Origin: an uncultured Bacteroides sp.
GTDB taxonomy: Bacteria > Bacteroidota > Bacteroidia > Bacteroidales > Bacteroidaceae
DNA: 64,000 nt
Direction of reading: 5' to 3'
NCBI RefSeq assembly: GCF_963676325.1
Contig: NZ_OY781099.1
Span: 2,852,001-2,916,000 of the forward strand
Part shown: positions 28,027-36,837 of the stretch, one piece after another
Layout: each line of letters starts with the position of its first letter
Position numbering within the stretch: position 1 is the first letter of the stretch
Translations under genes and position numbers: made by a program
Notes under the pieces: model-generated
The model's database searches: none
Told to the model about the DNA's origin: nothing
What the model saw: only the letters and a program-made list of their open reading frames with translations

Positions 28027-30498
28027 CTACCTTTTACAAGTAATTGTGTATGTTTTACCTGCCTCAGTAGGCAAATCATATAACCAGATTGATTTAAAAT
28101 TAATAGAATTTAGCTTTGCAAAAGCCGATATCAAAGGATTCTTTACTTTAGCAATTTCAAAGAATGGATTTGAATTTTCTCCTGAAGCCACATTCAATGT
28201 TTTGCCACCAGCTAAAGTAACCTCATTAGGAACACGAATACGGCAATTTCCACCTAAATGAGATTTTATGATAATCTTCTGCACCTGATTATTGTCCCAT
28301 GTAATGCTTACATCAAAACCACCATAAGTCCTCAATCCACTGATGCTTCCCTTTTTCCAGTCATCAGGCAATGCCGGTAAAATATCAATAGCTCCATCGT
28401 GACTCTGCAAAAGCATTTCTGTAATACCCGAAGTACAGCCAAAGTTTCCGTCTATTTGAAATGGCGGATGCGCATCAAAAAAGTTAGGATAAGTACCACC
28501 ACTCTTTTCTTTTACCGGATCTACAAGTGTTAATTGGTCTGTGATTAGTTTTCGTGCATGGTTACCGTCAAGCAAACGTGCCCAGAAATTCACTTTCCAA
28601 CCCATCGACCATCCGGTTGATACATCACCACGATGAATAAGTGTTGTACGTGCAGCATCAAATAAATCAGGAGTTGTATATAGTGAAATCTGATTACTAG
28701 GGTACAAACCATATAAGTGTGACACATGTCTATTTTTATCATTCGGATCATCCCAGTCTCCTATCCATTCCTGTAACTGACCGAAACGACCAATCTGCAT
28801 GGGAGGAAGATTATTTAATATCTTTTGAAAATCAGCCATCAATGCTTCATCTTTTTTCAGCAACTTAGCAGTTTTAATTGTTTTGGTAAACAAATCGAAA
28901 AGAATCTGATTGTCCATAGTCGTTCCGTAAGTAAGTGCACATCCAGAATGCCCTGAAGGAGTATTCTCCGGTGACATAGAAGGACTTACTACCAACCATT
29001 TATGAGAAGGTTCTTCTATAAGGAAATCTTTGTAAAATTCACAAGCTGATTTTAATACAGGATAAACCGATTCCAAATATTTTAAATCGCCACTATACAA
29101 GTATTTCTCCCATAAATGCTGTGACAACCATGCCCCACCCATCGGCCATAATCCTGCATTGGCAAAATCAACCACACCAGAAATACGCCAGATATCAGTA
29201 TTGTGATGAGCCACCCAGCCATTGCAGCCATACATTGTTTTAGCTGTTTGTTTCCCGGTTTCCGACAGTTCTTTGATCAATTGAATCAATGGTTCATGCA
29301 TTTCAGGCATGTTACATTTTTCAGCAGGCCAATAATTCATTTCTGTATTGATATTGATGGTATACTTGCTATCCCATACCGGATAAGTGCTACCATTCCA
29401 TATTCCCTGAAGATTGGCCGGTTGCCCTCCCGGTTGAGAAGATGAAATCAATAAATAACGGCCAAATTGATAATACATAGAAATCAATTCAGGATCAAAT
29501 GACTTTGAGAAATTCTTAATTCTTTCATCAATTGGCAGTTTTGCTGCCGATGAAGTTCCTAAATCAAAATTTACGCGATTAAAATATTTCTGAAACGCAG
29601 CTATATGGTTCTTAAGCATTGTTGAATAAGGCTTATTCTGAGCTGCTGCAAGATAGTTGGTGCATTTCTTAATTTCATCTGCCGATAAAGTTTTATAATC
29701 AGTGAAATTAGTTGCAATAGAAATCAGGATAACAACTTCATTAGCCTTACTTACATTGATCTTATTTGATTCAACATTTGTAGTTCCACCCGAATTAAGA
29801 ATTTTTGCACGAGCATCAAATCTTACTTGTCCCGTTACTCCTTCATGCGTACTCGAAAGACCAGTCATTTCAAGAGTTTTAGCATCCAACACTTTCGTCG
29901 ATTTCTGCAGAGGTCCGTCAAAACTTGCTGCAAAAGATAATTTCCCAGGTTTATCAGCTGTAAGTCTTACAACAATAACCTGATCTGGTTTCGATACAAA
30001 AATTTCTCTTTTATAAGTTACTCCATCCACTTTATAGGAAGTAGTAAAAACAGCTCTTTCCAGATCGAGTTCCCTGTAATAATCTGTATAGGTATCATTA
30101 CCCTTAAATGCCAGATTCAGGTTTCCAGCTATCTGAAACATAGAGCCATGTAATTGCTTAGCAGTAAGTCCTCTGTTTGCCAGAACATCGGCTCGTTTAT
30201 AGTCTTCTTTAAAAATATAATATCGCACTGAGTCAAGTACAGATAAACCGTCAGGATTGTCATTACGTGATGGACCACCTGACCAAAAAGAGCTTTCATT
30301 TAACTGTAGTTTCTCATTAACAGGATCTCCGAAAACCATTGCAGCCAGTCTGCCGTTACCAATCGGAAGCGCTTCGTTCCACACTTTAGCAGGTTTATCA
30401 TACCACATTTTAAGTTTTCCTCCTTTTTGCGCCCAACCATTTGGGATAGCAAGAAGGCAGAATAATGAAATCAGTATTGAAATTTTAATGTTGTTCAT
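28027..30498 (-). CDS. Secreted GH95 alpha-L-fucosidase or alpha-L-galactosidase
   Basis: An 823-residue GH95 enzyme. Signal peptide about 1-23. An N-terminal sandwich (IGNGRLAAMVFGDP, about 30-290) precedes an (alpha/alpha)6 barrel (about 320-700). Family catalytic features are visible: the ININTEMNYWPAE loop holding the base-activating Asn pair, general acid Glu577 (LQEWIGDW) and Asp in FQIDGNFG. The family removes alpha-1,2-linked L-fucose by inversion. As I recall, a GH95 in the complex-xylan locus of Bacteroides ovatus acts as an alpha-L-galactosidase on corn xylan, and that assignment fits this neighbourhood better than fucose. It is 35 bp upstream of the interrupted GH43 and in the CE6-led operon. 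Confidence 0.9.
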   Translation of the reverse strand: MNNIKISILISLFCLLAIPNGWAQKGGKLKMWYDKPAKVWNEALPIGNGRLAAMVFGDPVNEKLQLNESSFWSGGPSRNDNPDGLSVLDSVRYYIFKEDYKRADVLANRGLTAKQLHGSMFQIAGNLNLAFKGNDTYTDYYRELDLERAVFTTSYKVDGVTYKREIFVSKPDQVIVVRLTADKPGKLSFAASFDGPLQKSTKVLDAKTLEMTGLSSTHEGVTGQVRFDARAKILNSGGTTNVESNKINVSKANEVVILISIATNFTDYKTLSADEIKKCTNYLAAAQNKPYSTMLKNHIAAFQKYFNRVNFDLGTSSAAKLPIDERIKNFSKSFDPELISMYYQFGRYLLISSSQPGGQPANLQGIWNGSTYPVWDSKYTININTEMNYWPAEKCNMPEMHEPLIQLIKELSETGKQTAKTMYGCNGWVAHHNTDIWRISGVVDFANAGLWPMGGAWLSQHLWEKYLYSGDLKYLESVYPVLKSACEFYKDFLIEEPSHKWLVVSPSMSPENTPSGHSGCALTYGTTMDNQILFDLFTKTIKTAKLLKKDEALMADFQKILNNLPPMQIGRFGQLQEWIGDWDDPNDKNRHVSHLYGLYPSNQISLYTTPDLFDAARTTLIHRGDVSTGWSMGWKVNFWARLLDGNHARKLITDQLTLVDPVKEKSGGTYPNFFDAHPPFQIDGNFGCTSGITEMLLQSHDGAIDILPALPDDWKKGSISGLRTYGGFDVSITWDNNQVQKIIIKSHLGGNCRIRVPNEVTLAGGKTLNVASGENSNPFFEIAKVKNPLISAFAKLNSINFKSIWLYDLPTEAGKTYTITCKR

Positions 30499-30529
30499 TT
30501 TATATATTTAAAGATTTTACATAATCAAA

Positions 30530-30582
30530 AGGATTAACTGATGAATATTTCTCAGCAAAGATCTATTCTAACAGTTAATCCT
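30530..30582 (-). terminator. Intra-operon 11-bp stem between GH127 and GH95
   Basis: AGGATTAACTG (30530-30540) pairs perfectly with CAGTTAATCCT (30572-30582) across a 31-nt loop. It almost fills the 95-bp spacer, the longest inside this eight-gene unit. A partial terminator or RNA-processing site is plausible. There is no U-run. Confidence 0.4.
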
Positions 30583-30593
30583 AATTACTAATT

Positions 30594-33002
30594 CTATTTA
30601 TTTCTGACTATACGAACATAATAAACTGCGCCGGCTATATTAGCAGGCAAAGATTGAAACTTAACCCTTACGTAATCTTTGCCTTTCAACATTGAATCAG
30701 GGATAGGATATTCTACATTCCGGAATTCTTTTTTATTCCATTTGTCACTTATATTCTCCGTCACCAACTTCTCATTATCAATGTAAATATCAAATTTTCT
30801 ATTACCCGTTTCAGCTCCCCAGTAACGCACCATCAAGCTCAGACTAGTTTCCTTATTTGTAGCAAGTTTATAGCTAAAATAGCCTTCATTGCGTGCATCA
30901 CGCCAAAATTCATCCAAACTATTACCACTATTTGTATTTTGCTTTTCAACGGCATGGTCAACTTCCGGTTGCTGTTCCCCCGGAGCTACAAAGTCAATTG
31001 TACGTTTCTGCAAATCGGCTTTTTGTTGCTCTAATACTGAAAGAGAATCAATATAAGAACGGTACTGACTGTTCGATAAAGTCATCCAATACATCTCATA
31101 TCTCGCATCATGAATTTTATAAAAGGGTTCAAGTAACACTTTTATCGGATTGACCATTTTAACCTGCGAGAAAGTAAAATTAAATGGTTCTCCAGCTACA
31201 GGTATTACCTTATCTGCCAATGATGCGATATTATCCTCCACAATAATCGGAGCTTCATTTAAAGGCAATTTCCTTCCACCGGCAATATGCCCCCATCTGG
31301 AATCGTCAGCAACCAGTCCTTTCATATCCTCTGTACCCGTTTTAGCACTCAGCAAGATAGGACCATGCATAAAAGCTATATAATTAGGCACATTAGGCAG
31401 ACGTTCAATATGAGTGTTCATCGGGAATTTAATTTCTACTACATCCCCTTTTTTCCATATCCTGTCAATGCTTACATAAGATGACGGATGCGCAACAAAG
31501 TCAACCATCTTTCCATTAACCGTAATTTTCAGCTGTCCATCATTTACCCAATAAGGATAACGAATCATCAACTTGAAACGAGCATTACCGCTGGTTATGG
31601 TAAGTTTAGTCTGTTCCTCATTGGGGAATGTAGTTTCCTGTCTTACTTTTATATTTTTGTCTTTCCAGTTTAGCTCTGAAGCAATAAACAGATTTAAGAA
31701 CAACGAGTCTTTAGAGTGGGTATAGATAAACTGACCATATTTACCATGATTTTCCATACCGCTTCCTACACAACACCACATTCCCTCGTTCGGAGTGGAA
31801 TACACTCTGTAATGACGCGGACGAGCTGATGTGAAATACACATAGCCACCATGCTCGGGGTGCTGAGATGAAAGTATATGGTTGAATACTGTTCTTTCGT
31901 AAAAATCGGCATATTTAGCCAACGGATTAACCCGAAACAGATCTTCAGTAAGTTTCAGCATATTGTATGAATTACAACTTTCCGGACCTTCTACATCATT
32001 TACATAATCCGTACAGGCAGCCGCACTCGGGAAGATTTCCCTTCTGCTATTTCCACCAAATGCAAGAGAACGATTGGCTGTTACTGTTTCCCAGAAAAAG
32101 CTTCCAGCCTTTCCATATTTATCATCGTGAGATAGTTCCGCTATTCTTTCAAAACCTACCACCTTGGGCACCTGCGTATTTGCGTGTTTATTATCAAGAT
32201 TATCTGTATTTGCTGCCATTGCATCAAGTAACATTTTATGAGAGAAACGCTTTGCAGCAATCAGATATTTCTTATCACCGGTCATTTGGTATGCATCAGC
32301 AAAAACTTCATTCATACCACCATGTTCATTACCAAGCATCTCTTCCATTTTCATATCAGAAAGACCAGAAGTGATATTAATAGCCCAGTCACAGAATTTA
32401 ATAAAAATCCCTTTTGCTTCTTTGTTACCAGTATACAGCCATGCGTCTCTAAGTCCGGCATACATTTTGTGTACATTGTACCAGGGCACCCAGTACTTCC
32501 AGATCACACTAACATCGCCAGCCTTAATCTTACTCCATACACCTTTGCTATCAGGAACACCACCTACATATCCTTCTCCCCATTCTTGGTGCTTCTTTGT
32601 ATTAGCATCCTGGCAAGCTTTTAGCTCCGCAATCATGTACTCTAAACGCTTTTTACACTCTGCATTGCCGGTAGCAGAATAATTAATTGCCATTGCCGAG
32701 AGGTAATGTCCTCCCACATGCCCATCCAGTCCAATCCAGTTTTCATAACTCTTGCCTTTGGGAGTTAATCCGGCTTCCTTTCGATAGGGAGCCAGTAAAC
32801 GATTAACATCATATTTCAGAAGAGTCTGAATATTCAGATCTCTGGCATGCTTAAAAGGACCGTTAAGTAATGTCACATCACTTAACGGAAAAGTATTCGG
32901 ATATAATTTATCCTGAGCTATAATACTATTACAAAATAATAAACTACAAATAAAGACACCAAACTTTACCATTTTCGGCTTTGAAAGAATAGCATATTTC
33001 AT
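30594..33002 (-). CDS. Secreted GH127-type beta-L-arabinofuranosidase (DUF1680)
   Basis: An 802-residue member of the DUF1680 clan (GH127 or the related GH146). A signal peptide lies at about 1-29 (a start at Met11 is also possible). An (alpha/alpha)6 barrel follows (about 30-450), then sandwich domains, and a C-terminal module (about 690-802) of the type often attached to these enzymes. Zinc/thiolate catalytic signature is present: Glu341 and Cys343 in GPESCNSYN, and Cys410-Cys411 in GMWCCVGSG. Cysteine acts as nucleophile in this family. It would remove beta-linked L-arabinofuranose caps, complementing the GH43/GH51 alpha-arabinofuranosidases. It lies 40 bp after the CE1 gene. Confidence 0.9.
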   Translation of the reverse strand: MKYAILSKPKMVKFGVFICSLLFCNSIIAQDKLYPNTFPLSDVTLLNGPFKHARDLNIQTLLKYDVNRLLAPYRKEAGLTPKGKSYENWIGLDGHVGGHYLSAMAINYSATGNAECKKRLEYMIAELKACQDANTKKHQEWGEGYVGGVPDSKGVWSKIKAGDVSVIWKYWVPWYNVHKMYAGLRDAWLYTGNKEAKGIFIKFCDWAINITSGLSDMKMEEMLGNEHGGMNEVFADAYQMTGDKKYLIAAKRFSHKMLLDAMAANTDNLDNKHANTQVPKVVGFERIAELSHDDKYGKAGSFFWETVTANRSLAFGGNSRREIFPSAAACTDYVNDVEGPESCNSYNMLKLTEDLFRVNPLAKYADFYERTVFNHILSSQHPEHGGYVYFTSARPRHYRVYSTPNEGMWCCVGSGMENHGKYGQFIYTHSKDSLFLNLFIASELNWKDKNIKVRQETTFPNEEQTKLTITSGNARFKLMIRYPYWVNDGQLKITVNGKMVDFVAHPSSYVSIDRIWKKGDVVEIKFPMNTHIERLPNVPNYIAFMHGPILLSAKTGTEDMKGLVADDSRWGHIAGGRKLPLNEAPIIVEDNIASLADKVIPVAGEPFNFTFSQVKMVNPIKVLLEPFYKIHDARYEMYWMTLSNSQYRSYIDSLSVLEQQKADLQKRTIDFVAPGEQQPEVDHAVEKQNTNSGNSLDEFWRDARNEGYFSYKLATNKETSLSLMVRYWGAETGNRKFDIYIDNEKLVTENISDKWNKKEFRNVEYPIPDSMLKGKDYVRVKFQSLPANIAGAVYYVRIVRNK

Positions 33003-33042
33003 TTCTTACAATTTATTTTATTGATTTCTATTGCCAACATAA

Positions 33043-34188
33043 TTATTTAAATAATAACTGAGCAAAGTTATAGAGATTATTTCTCCATACCGGCCAGGTG
33101 TGTCCTCCTGGATATTCGCTATACGTATATTTAATCTTCAAATCATTAAATTTTGAAAGCATAATCTGACAATTCTTATGTGCTATATCTTCTTTACCAC
33201 CTTGAGCGATCCAAAATTGCTTTAGATTTTTGTTTATCAGGTCAGAATTATTCTTCATAAACTCATATTGAGCTTCTGCAACACCGTTTAAATTAGGTAG
33301 CCAACCAGAACTAAAAACTCCGAGATAAGAGAATAGTTGTGTATTTTTTACTCCGGCATAAAGAGTTTGAATGCCACCCATTGACAGACCGGCAAGAGCA
33401 CGATTCTTTGAGTCAGTTTTTACGCGATATTCTTTTTCAACAACAGGAATTATACATTCTTTTAATTCAGATTCAAATGCTTTCAATGATGATTCACTAA
33501 ATCCTCCATTACCAATGTTGCCATCAACCATTACAATAAGCATTGGCTTCGCTTTTTTCTCAGCAATCAGATTATCCAGAATTAAATCAGTTTTACCTTG
33601 AGTTGACCAGCCACGTTCATCTTCTCCACCACCATGCATCAAGTACAACACCGGATATTTTTGATTTACATCAGCATCGTATCCTGCAGGAGTATAAATA
33701 TAAACCCGGCGCCAAGTTTTTGTAACCGATGAATAATAACGCTTCATTCTTACATCACCGTGTGCAACATTTTTAACCGCATAATATCCATCCCCCTTAA
33801 AAGGTACTTCTATGCCACTGGCCATTCTACTCATACCATAAAAAGTCTCGCTAGCAGGGTCAGCAATAGCTACGCCATCAATCAACAAAGTATAATAGTG
33901 AAAACCTTCAGTCAGTGAATCGGTAGTAACCTCCCATATACCTTCGTTATTTTTTATCATATCGTACCTCTTCCCCAAATCAAGCTGTACTTTTTGTGCT
34001 TCAGGAGCTTTTACATGAAAAACAGCACGGCTATCAGGTAAAATCAGAGGGTATTTTGAAGTTCTAACATTCGATGAAGCAGAAGTTCCTATACTAGAGT
34101 TATCATTATTTGTAGTTATAATAGTCTGACTATTTATATTTAAACTAAAAATAAGAGCTATAATAAATAAAAAAGTAAGTTTTTTCAT
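33043..34188 (-). CDS. Secreted CBM48-CE1 esterase (feruloyl/acetyl-xylan esterase)
   Basis: A 381-residue two-domain esterase. The signal peptide covers about 1-20. A CBM48-like sandwich (about 45-125; AVFHVKAPEAQKVQLDL) precedes the alpha/beta hydrolase fold. The nucleophile is Ser269 in GLSMGG, the acid Asp lies in GGKEDIA, and the His is in GGHTWPVW. This domain pair is common in Bacteroidota feruloyl esterases of xylan loci, where the enzyme removes ferulate from arabinose side chains. It is 52 bp downstream of the SGNH hydrolase and 40 bp upstream of GH127 in the CE6-led unit, so three esterases are made early in one transcript. Confidence 0.88.
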   Translation of the reverse strand: MKKLTFLFIIALIFSLNINSQTIITTNNDNSSIGTSASSNVRTSKYPLILPDSRAVFHVKAPEAQKVQLDLGKRYDMIKNNEGIWEVTTDSLTEGFHYYTLLIDGVAIADPASETFYGMSRMASGIEVPFKGDGYYAVKNVAHGDVRMKRYYSSVTKTWRRVYIYTPAGYDADVNQKYPVLYLMHGGGEDERGWSTQGKTDLILDNLIAEKKAKPMLIVMVDGNIGNGGFSESSLKAFESELKECIIPVVEKEYRVKTDSKNRALAGLSMGGIQTLYAGVKNTQLFSYLGVFSSGWLPNLNGVAEAQYEFMKNNSDLINKNLKQFWIAQGGKEDIAHKNCQIMLSKFNDLKIKYTYSEYPGGHTWPVWRNNLYNFAQLLFK

Positions 34189-34240
34189 GTCATTAGTTAT
34201 TATATTTAAGATTCTAAAAAGCTAAAGGTAAAAGCAACAA

Positions 34241-35563
34241 CTATTTAAATAAATTCAAATCAATTGATTCTCCCATTCTTTTATAACCGGCTTGATTAGG
34301 ATGCAGAAAGTCACCGTCGTGCATATCGGGCAGAATAGTTGTCGGAGCATCCGGATTCTGCATTATCTTATCAAAATCTATCACCGCATCAAAGCGGCCA
34401 CTCTTTCTAATCCATTCATTGACCTGATCTCTAGCCAACTGGCGAAAATCTTTATCATAAAAAGACTTTGCAAATGGCAGAATTGTAGCACCATACACTT
34501 TTATACCTTTCGCATGAGCCTTGTCAATCATCGAACTGTAAGCATCAATCAGACTTTTCACCATAAATGAAACATCATCGCTGCTTCTTATTCCTCCAAT
34601 ATCATTAATACCTTCTAAAATAATAAGCCAGCGCACATTACTTTGTGACAGAATATCCCGGTCAAAGCGTGTCAGAGCTGTAGGGCCAAGACCACCTCTA
34701 ACTACGCAGTTGCCTCCTATACCCAAGTTCAGTACTCCATACTGGCGTGTTGCCGGATTCTTCAATAATTTCTCTGAGAGAATATCCGTCCACCGATTTT
34801 GCTTATTGGTACCCGATCCTCTGCCGTCTGTTATGGAGTTGCCCAAAACAGCTATCGTGGCAGCTTTGGGTGAAGCCTTTACTTCAATGCCATTTATAAC
34901 GTACCAATGATCTTTTTTTACTGCGTTATCAAAATCAACCGTAGAAACGTTATCACCTTCAAGAATATAAGAGGTGGTGCGTGAACCCGGATGCCCGGTC
35001 ACATCAGGAGAAGTATTACCAAAATAAATAGTTATAGCCAGTCTTGATCCTGCAGCCAGATTAAACGACAGCGGATCAGATGTTACCTCCTCATTAGGAG
35101 CCATTATCACTTCATTCATTTTTTTAAAGGTAAGCATCTTTTGTGTTGAAGCATCAACTGCTCCTCCTTCCTTTGAAACAGCAATTGCAACCTTCTTCAT
35201 CGTGACAGGACTTTTGCTGAAAACATTCGAGAAACGAAGTCGTACAACATTCCCTCCTATTGATACATGAACCACCTGACGCAAAGTGTTGTTCGTCAAC
35301 CCCGGCGCAGGTGGCATGTTATTCGGTTCAACCAACATAGGAGACGTACTCCAGGTACCCACCCATATCTTTGAAGCTTTACTCTGCTTTACATTTACCG
35401 GCCCGGCAGCCACAGATAATTCAGTACTTATTATTCCCAGAAGAAAGAGCGCAAACAGCAATTTTGTAAAAAGGCTGCTATTCCCCCCAAAGCACTTTGA
35501 AAATATCTTCTTTGATTTGCTTTGAAAATCAGACATAGAAGAAACCATATTTATATTTTTCAT
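34241..35563 (-). CDS. SGNH/GDSL hydrolase with N-terminal sandwich domain
   Basis: A 440-residue hydrolase. A polar N-terminus (1-30) and a hydrophobic segment (about 31-52) suggest a long signal sequence or membrane anchor. Residues about 60-225 form a beta-sandwich that is not catalytic. The SGNH fold (about 230-440) has the block I motif VLGNSITDGRG with Ser243, block III around EGINDIGG, and a terminal DxxH in DGDFLHPN. Proteins of this build act as carbohydrate deacetylases on glycans such as xylan or rhamnogalacturonan; position and substrate are not readable. Spacing to CE6 upstream is 39 bp and to CE1 downstream 52 bp, so it belongs to the same operon. Confidence 0.82.
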   Translation of the reverse strand: MKNINMVSSMSDFQSKSKKIFSKCFGGNSSLFTKLLFALFLLGIISTELSVAAGPVNVKQSKASKIWVGTWSTSPMLVEPNNMPPAPGLTNNTLRQVVHVSIGGNVVRLRFSNVFSKSPVTMKKVAIAVSKEGGAVDASTQKMLTFKKMNEVIMAPNEEVTSDPLSFNLAAGSRLAITIYFGNTSPDVTGHPGSRTTSYILEGDNVSTVDFDNAVKKDHWYVINGIEVKASPKAATIAVLGNSITDGRGSGTNKQNRWTDILSEKLLKNPATRQYGVLNLGIGGNCVVRGGLGPTALTRFDRDILSQSNVRWLIILEGINDIGGIRSSDDVSFMVKSLIDAYSSMIDKAHAKGIKVYGATILPFAKSFYDKDFRQLARDQVNEWIRKSGRFDAVIDFDKIMQNPDAPTTILPDMHDGDFLHPNQAGYKRMGESIDLNLFK

Positions 35564-35602
35564 TTAATATTCATAGTATTCTTTACCTGAAATAACAGGT
35601 AA

Positions 35603-36466
35603 CTATTCTTCCACTGAGCTAACTTTAATACCTAATAAAGAAAGCATTTCTACAGCATATCTTTTACCTAGTTTTCTATAACCTTCGGCAGTAAAATGTA
35701 ATCCATCATCTGCAGCAGTGCAATCTTTGGAAGAGATAACGTGTGAATTGGAAATTGTCTGAGGAAGTTTATTTATAATAGCATTCATGCTTGCACATTT
35801 GCCACCCTGGTCAGCAGCAACAAGTTCTCCAGCAAGTAGTGGCACCGATTTAGAATTTAGTTTCAGGTCCTTAATCAGATTGTTATAAACACCATTCACC
35901 TTTGACGGCCAAGTCTCATCATTTGTGTTTGATTCTCCCTGATGTAACAATACACCTTTTATTACACCCGATTTCTGAGCTATTTTAGCCATTTCAACCA
36001 GTCGTCCATAAGGGTTACCATCATATTTATTTATCATACCAGTCATCCATGATGGAGCAGTAGCTACATACGACTGATAATTATCTTTATCATAAAGCTC
36101 AATTTTACATCCACCAACAGCAACATTTATAACACCAACTCTGACATTCTTTGGCAGATTAGCAATCATTGTTCTTCCAAAATAATCAGCAGGTGTCAAT
36201 CCGGTATTGCAACGGCACAATGGTGGAATGGCAGGATACCAGTTAGCCTTGACTCTTCCCATGTCGGGACAATCAACAGTTGACAAAACCTGAAAACGGT
36301 TATCGGTCATAATCTTATCCTGTGATTCTATTTTGGCATTTCCCTCCATATTAGATTGTCCGAAACAGATGAAAATATAAAAGTTCTTATCTTGAGAATA
36401 AGAATTCAAGCTCAAGGCAAGTAATCCTACAAGTGCCAATAAAGTAATCTTTGTTTTTCTTTTCAT
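35603..36466 (-). CDS. CE6-type acetylesterase (DUF303, sialate O-acetylesterase-like)
   Basis: A 287-residue secreted SGNH-fold esterase. Signal peptide about 1-24. The block I motif FGQSNMEG puts the nucleophile at Ser38. A GQSN-containing start, the HQGESNT block and the DGLHFTAEGYR motif with the catalytic Asp/His are typical of CE6 acetyl-xylan esterases. It is the first gene of the minus-strand unit that runs to 22161 and has its own promoter with tandem half-sites 53 bp before the start codon. As an early deacetylase it would clear the xylan for the glycosidases that follow. Related sialate O-acetylesterases share the fold, but the neighbourhood favours xylan. Confidence 0.87.
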   Translation of the reverse strand: MKRKTKITLLALVGLLALSLNSYSQDKNFYIFICFGQSNMEGNAKIESQDKIMTDNRFQVLSTVDCPDMGRVKANWYPAIPPLCRCNTGLTPADYFGRTMIANLPKNVRVGVINVAVGGCKIELYDKDNYQSYVATAPSWMTGMINKYDGNPYGRLVEMAKIAQKSGVIKGVLLHQGESNTNDETWPSKVNGVYNNLIKDLKLNSKSVPLLAGELVAADQGGKCASMNAIINKLPQTISNSHVISSKDCTAADDGLHFTAEGYRKLGKRYAVEMLSLLGIKVSSVEE

Positions 36467-36518
36467 AATCTATTTTAGTTAACAATTATATCATTCTTAA
36501 AACCATATTTATCAAGAA

Positions 36519-36583
36519 CAAAATTAGTTTTACCATTTTGATACCTGTTTTAAATTAAGATATTTGGTTTCTAATTTTAGATA
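36519..36583 (-). promoter_or_regulatory. CE6 operon promoter with 21-bp tandem half-sites
   Basis: On the minus strand TAATTTTG (36526-36519) fits the -7 consensus. TATCTTAATTT and TATCTAAAATTAG start exactly 21 bp apart upstream, at the same offsets as in the GH43 promoter (3005) and the GH51 promoter (21675). This is the best-conserved copy of the three. Confidence 0.7.
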
Positions 36584-36687
36584 AAACTATATACCGCTTT
36601 AGTTTGCATACCAAGCAGATCACAAAGAAACTCCGATAATTTATTATTATCAAAGTTTTTTTCATCTAATTTTATTCCATTACACAT

Positions 36688-36742
36688 AACAAGTGTAGTT
36701 TTTGTGATTTCATACACATTTTCTACACATAAAATGTGATTT
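36688..36742 (+). repeat. 55-bp direct repeat, copy 1, upstream of the ATPase promoter
   Basis: It starts AACAAGTGTAGTTTTTGTGA and ends with CACATTTT, an 8-nt spacer and AAAATGTG, an inverted repeat. It is 52 of 55 bases identical to copy 2 at 36783-36837. It ends 4 bp before the TTTG -33 box. Confidence 0.9.
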
Positions 36743-36746
36743 TGTT

Positions 36747-36777
36747 TTTGTTCTATCAAAAAAGAAATCTATATTTG
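36747..36777 (+). promoter_or_regulatory. Canonical promoter of the DUF4143 ATPase
   Basis: TTTG (36747-36750) and TATATTTG (36770-36777) are separated by 19 nt, a textbook Bacteroidota promoter. It lies exactly between the two 55-bp repeat copies, and transcription should begin at about the first base of copy 2. Confidence 0.8.
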
Positions 36778-36782
36778 CACAA

Positions 36783-36837
36783 AACAAGTGTAGTTTTTGT
36801 GATTCTACACACATTTTCTACACATAAAATGTGATTT
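36783..36837 (+). repeat. 55-bp direct repeat, copy 2, forms the whole ATPase leader
   Basis: It ends on the base before the ATG of the ATPase. The CACATTTT/AAAATGTG inverted repeat ends 4 bp before the ATG, so in RNA it could fold over the ribosome entry region, and as DNA it pairs with copy 1 to bracket the promoter. It suggests control by a repressor, possibly autoregulation. Confidence 0.9.

Larger units (their letters stand above)
36467..36837. other. 371-bp divergent spacer: CE6 promoter and repeat-bracketed ATPase promoter
   Basis: It holds the CE6 promoter (minus) and the DUF4143 ATPase promoter (plus), with a 55-bp direct repeat around the latter. A 60-codon minus-strand frame at 36577-36759 crosses one repeat copy; its lower part looks mildly protein-like, but it has no partner domain and is not annotated. 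Confidence 0.65.

Noticed and set aside
36577..36759. 60-codon minus-strand frame (MIEQKQ to YSFI)
   Set aside because: Its first third is translation of the 55-bp repeat and spacer. The lower part looks slightly protein-like but has no recognisable domain, and the CE6 promoter half-sites overlap its end.
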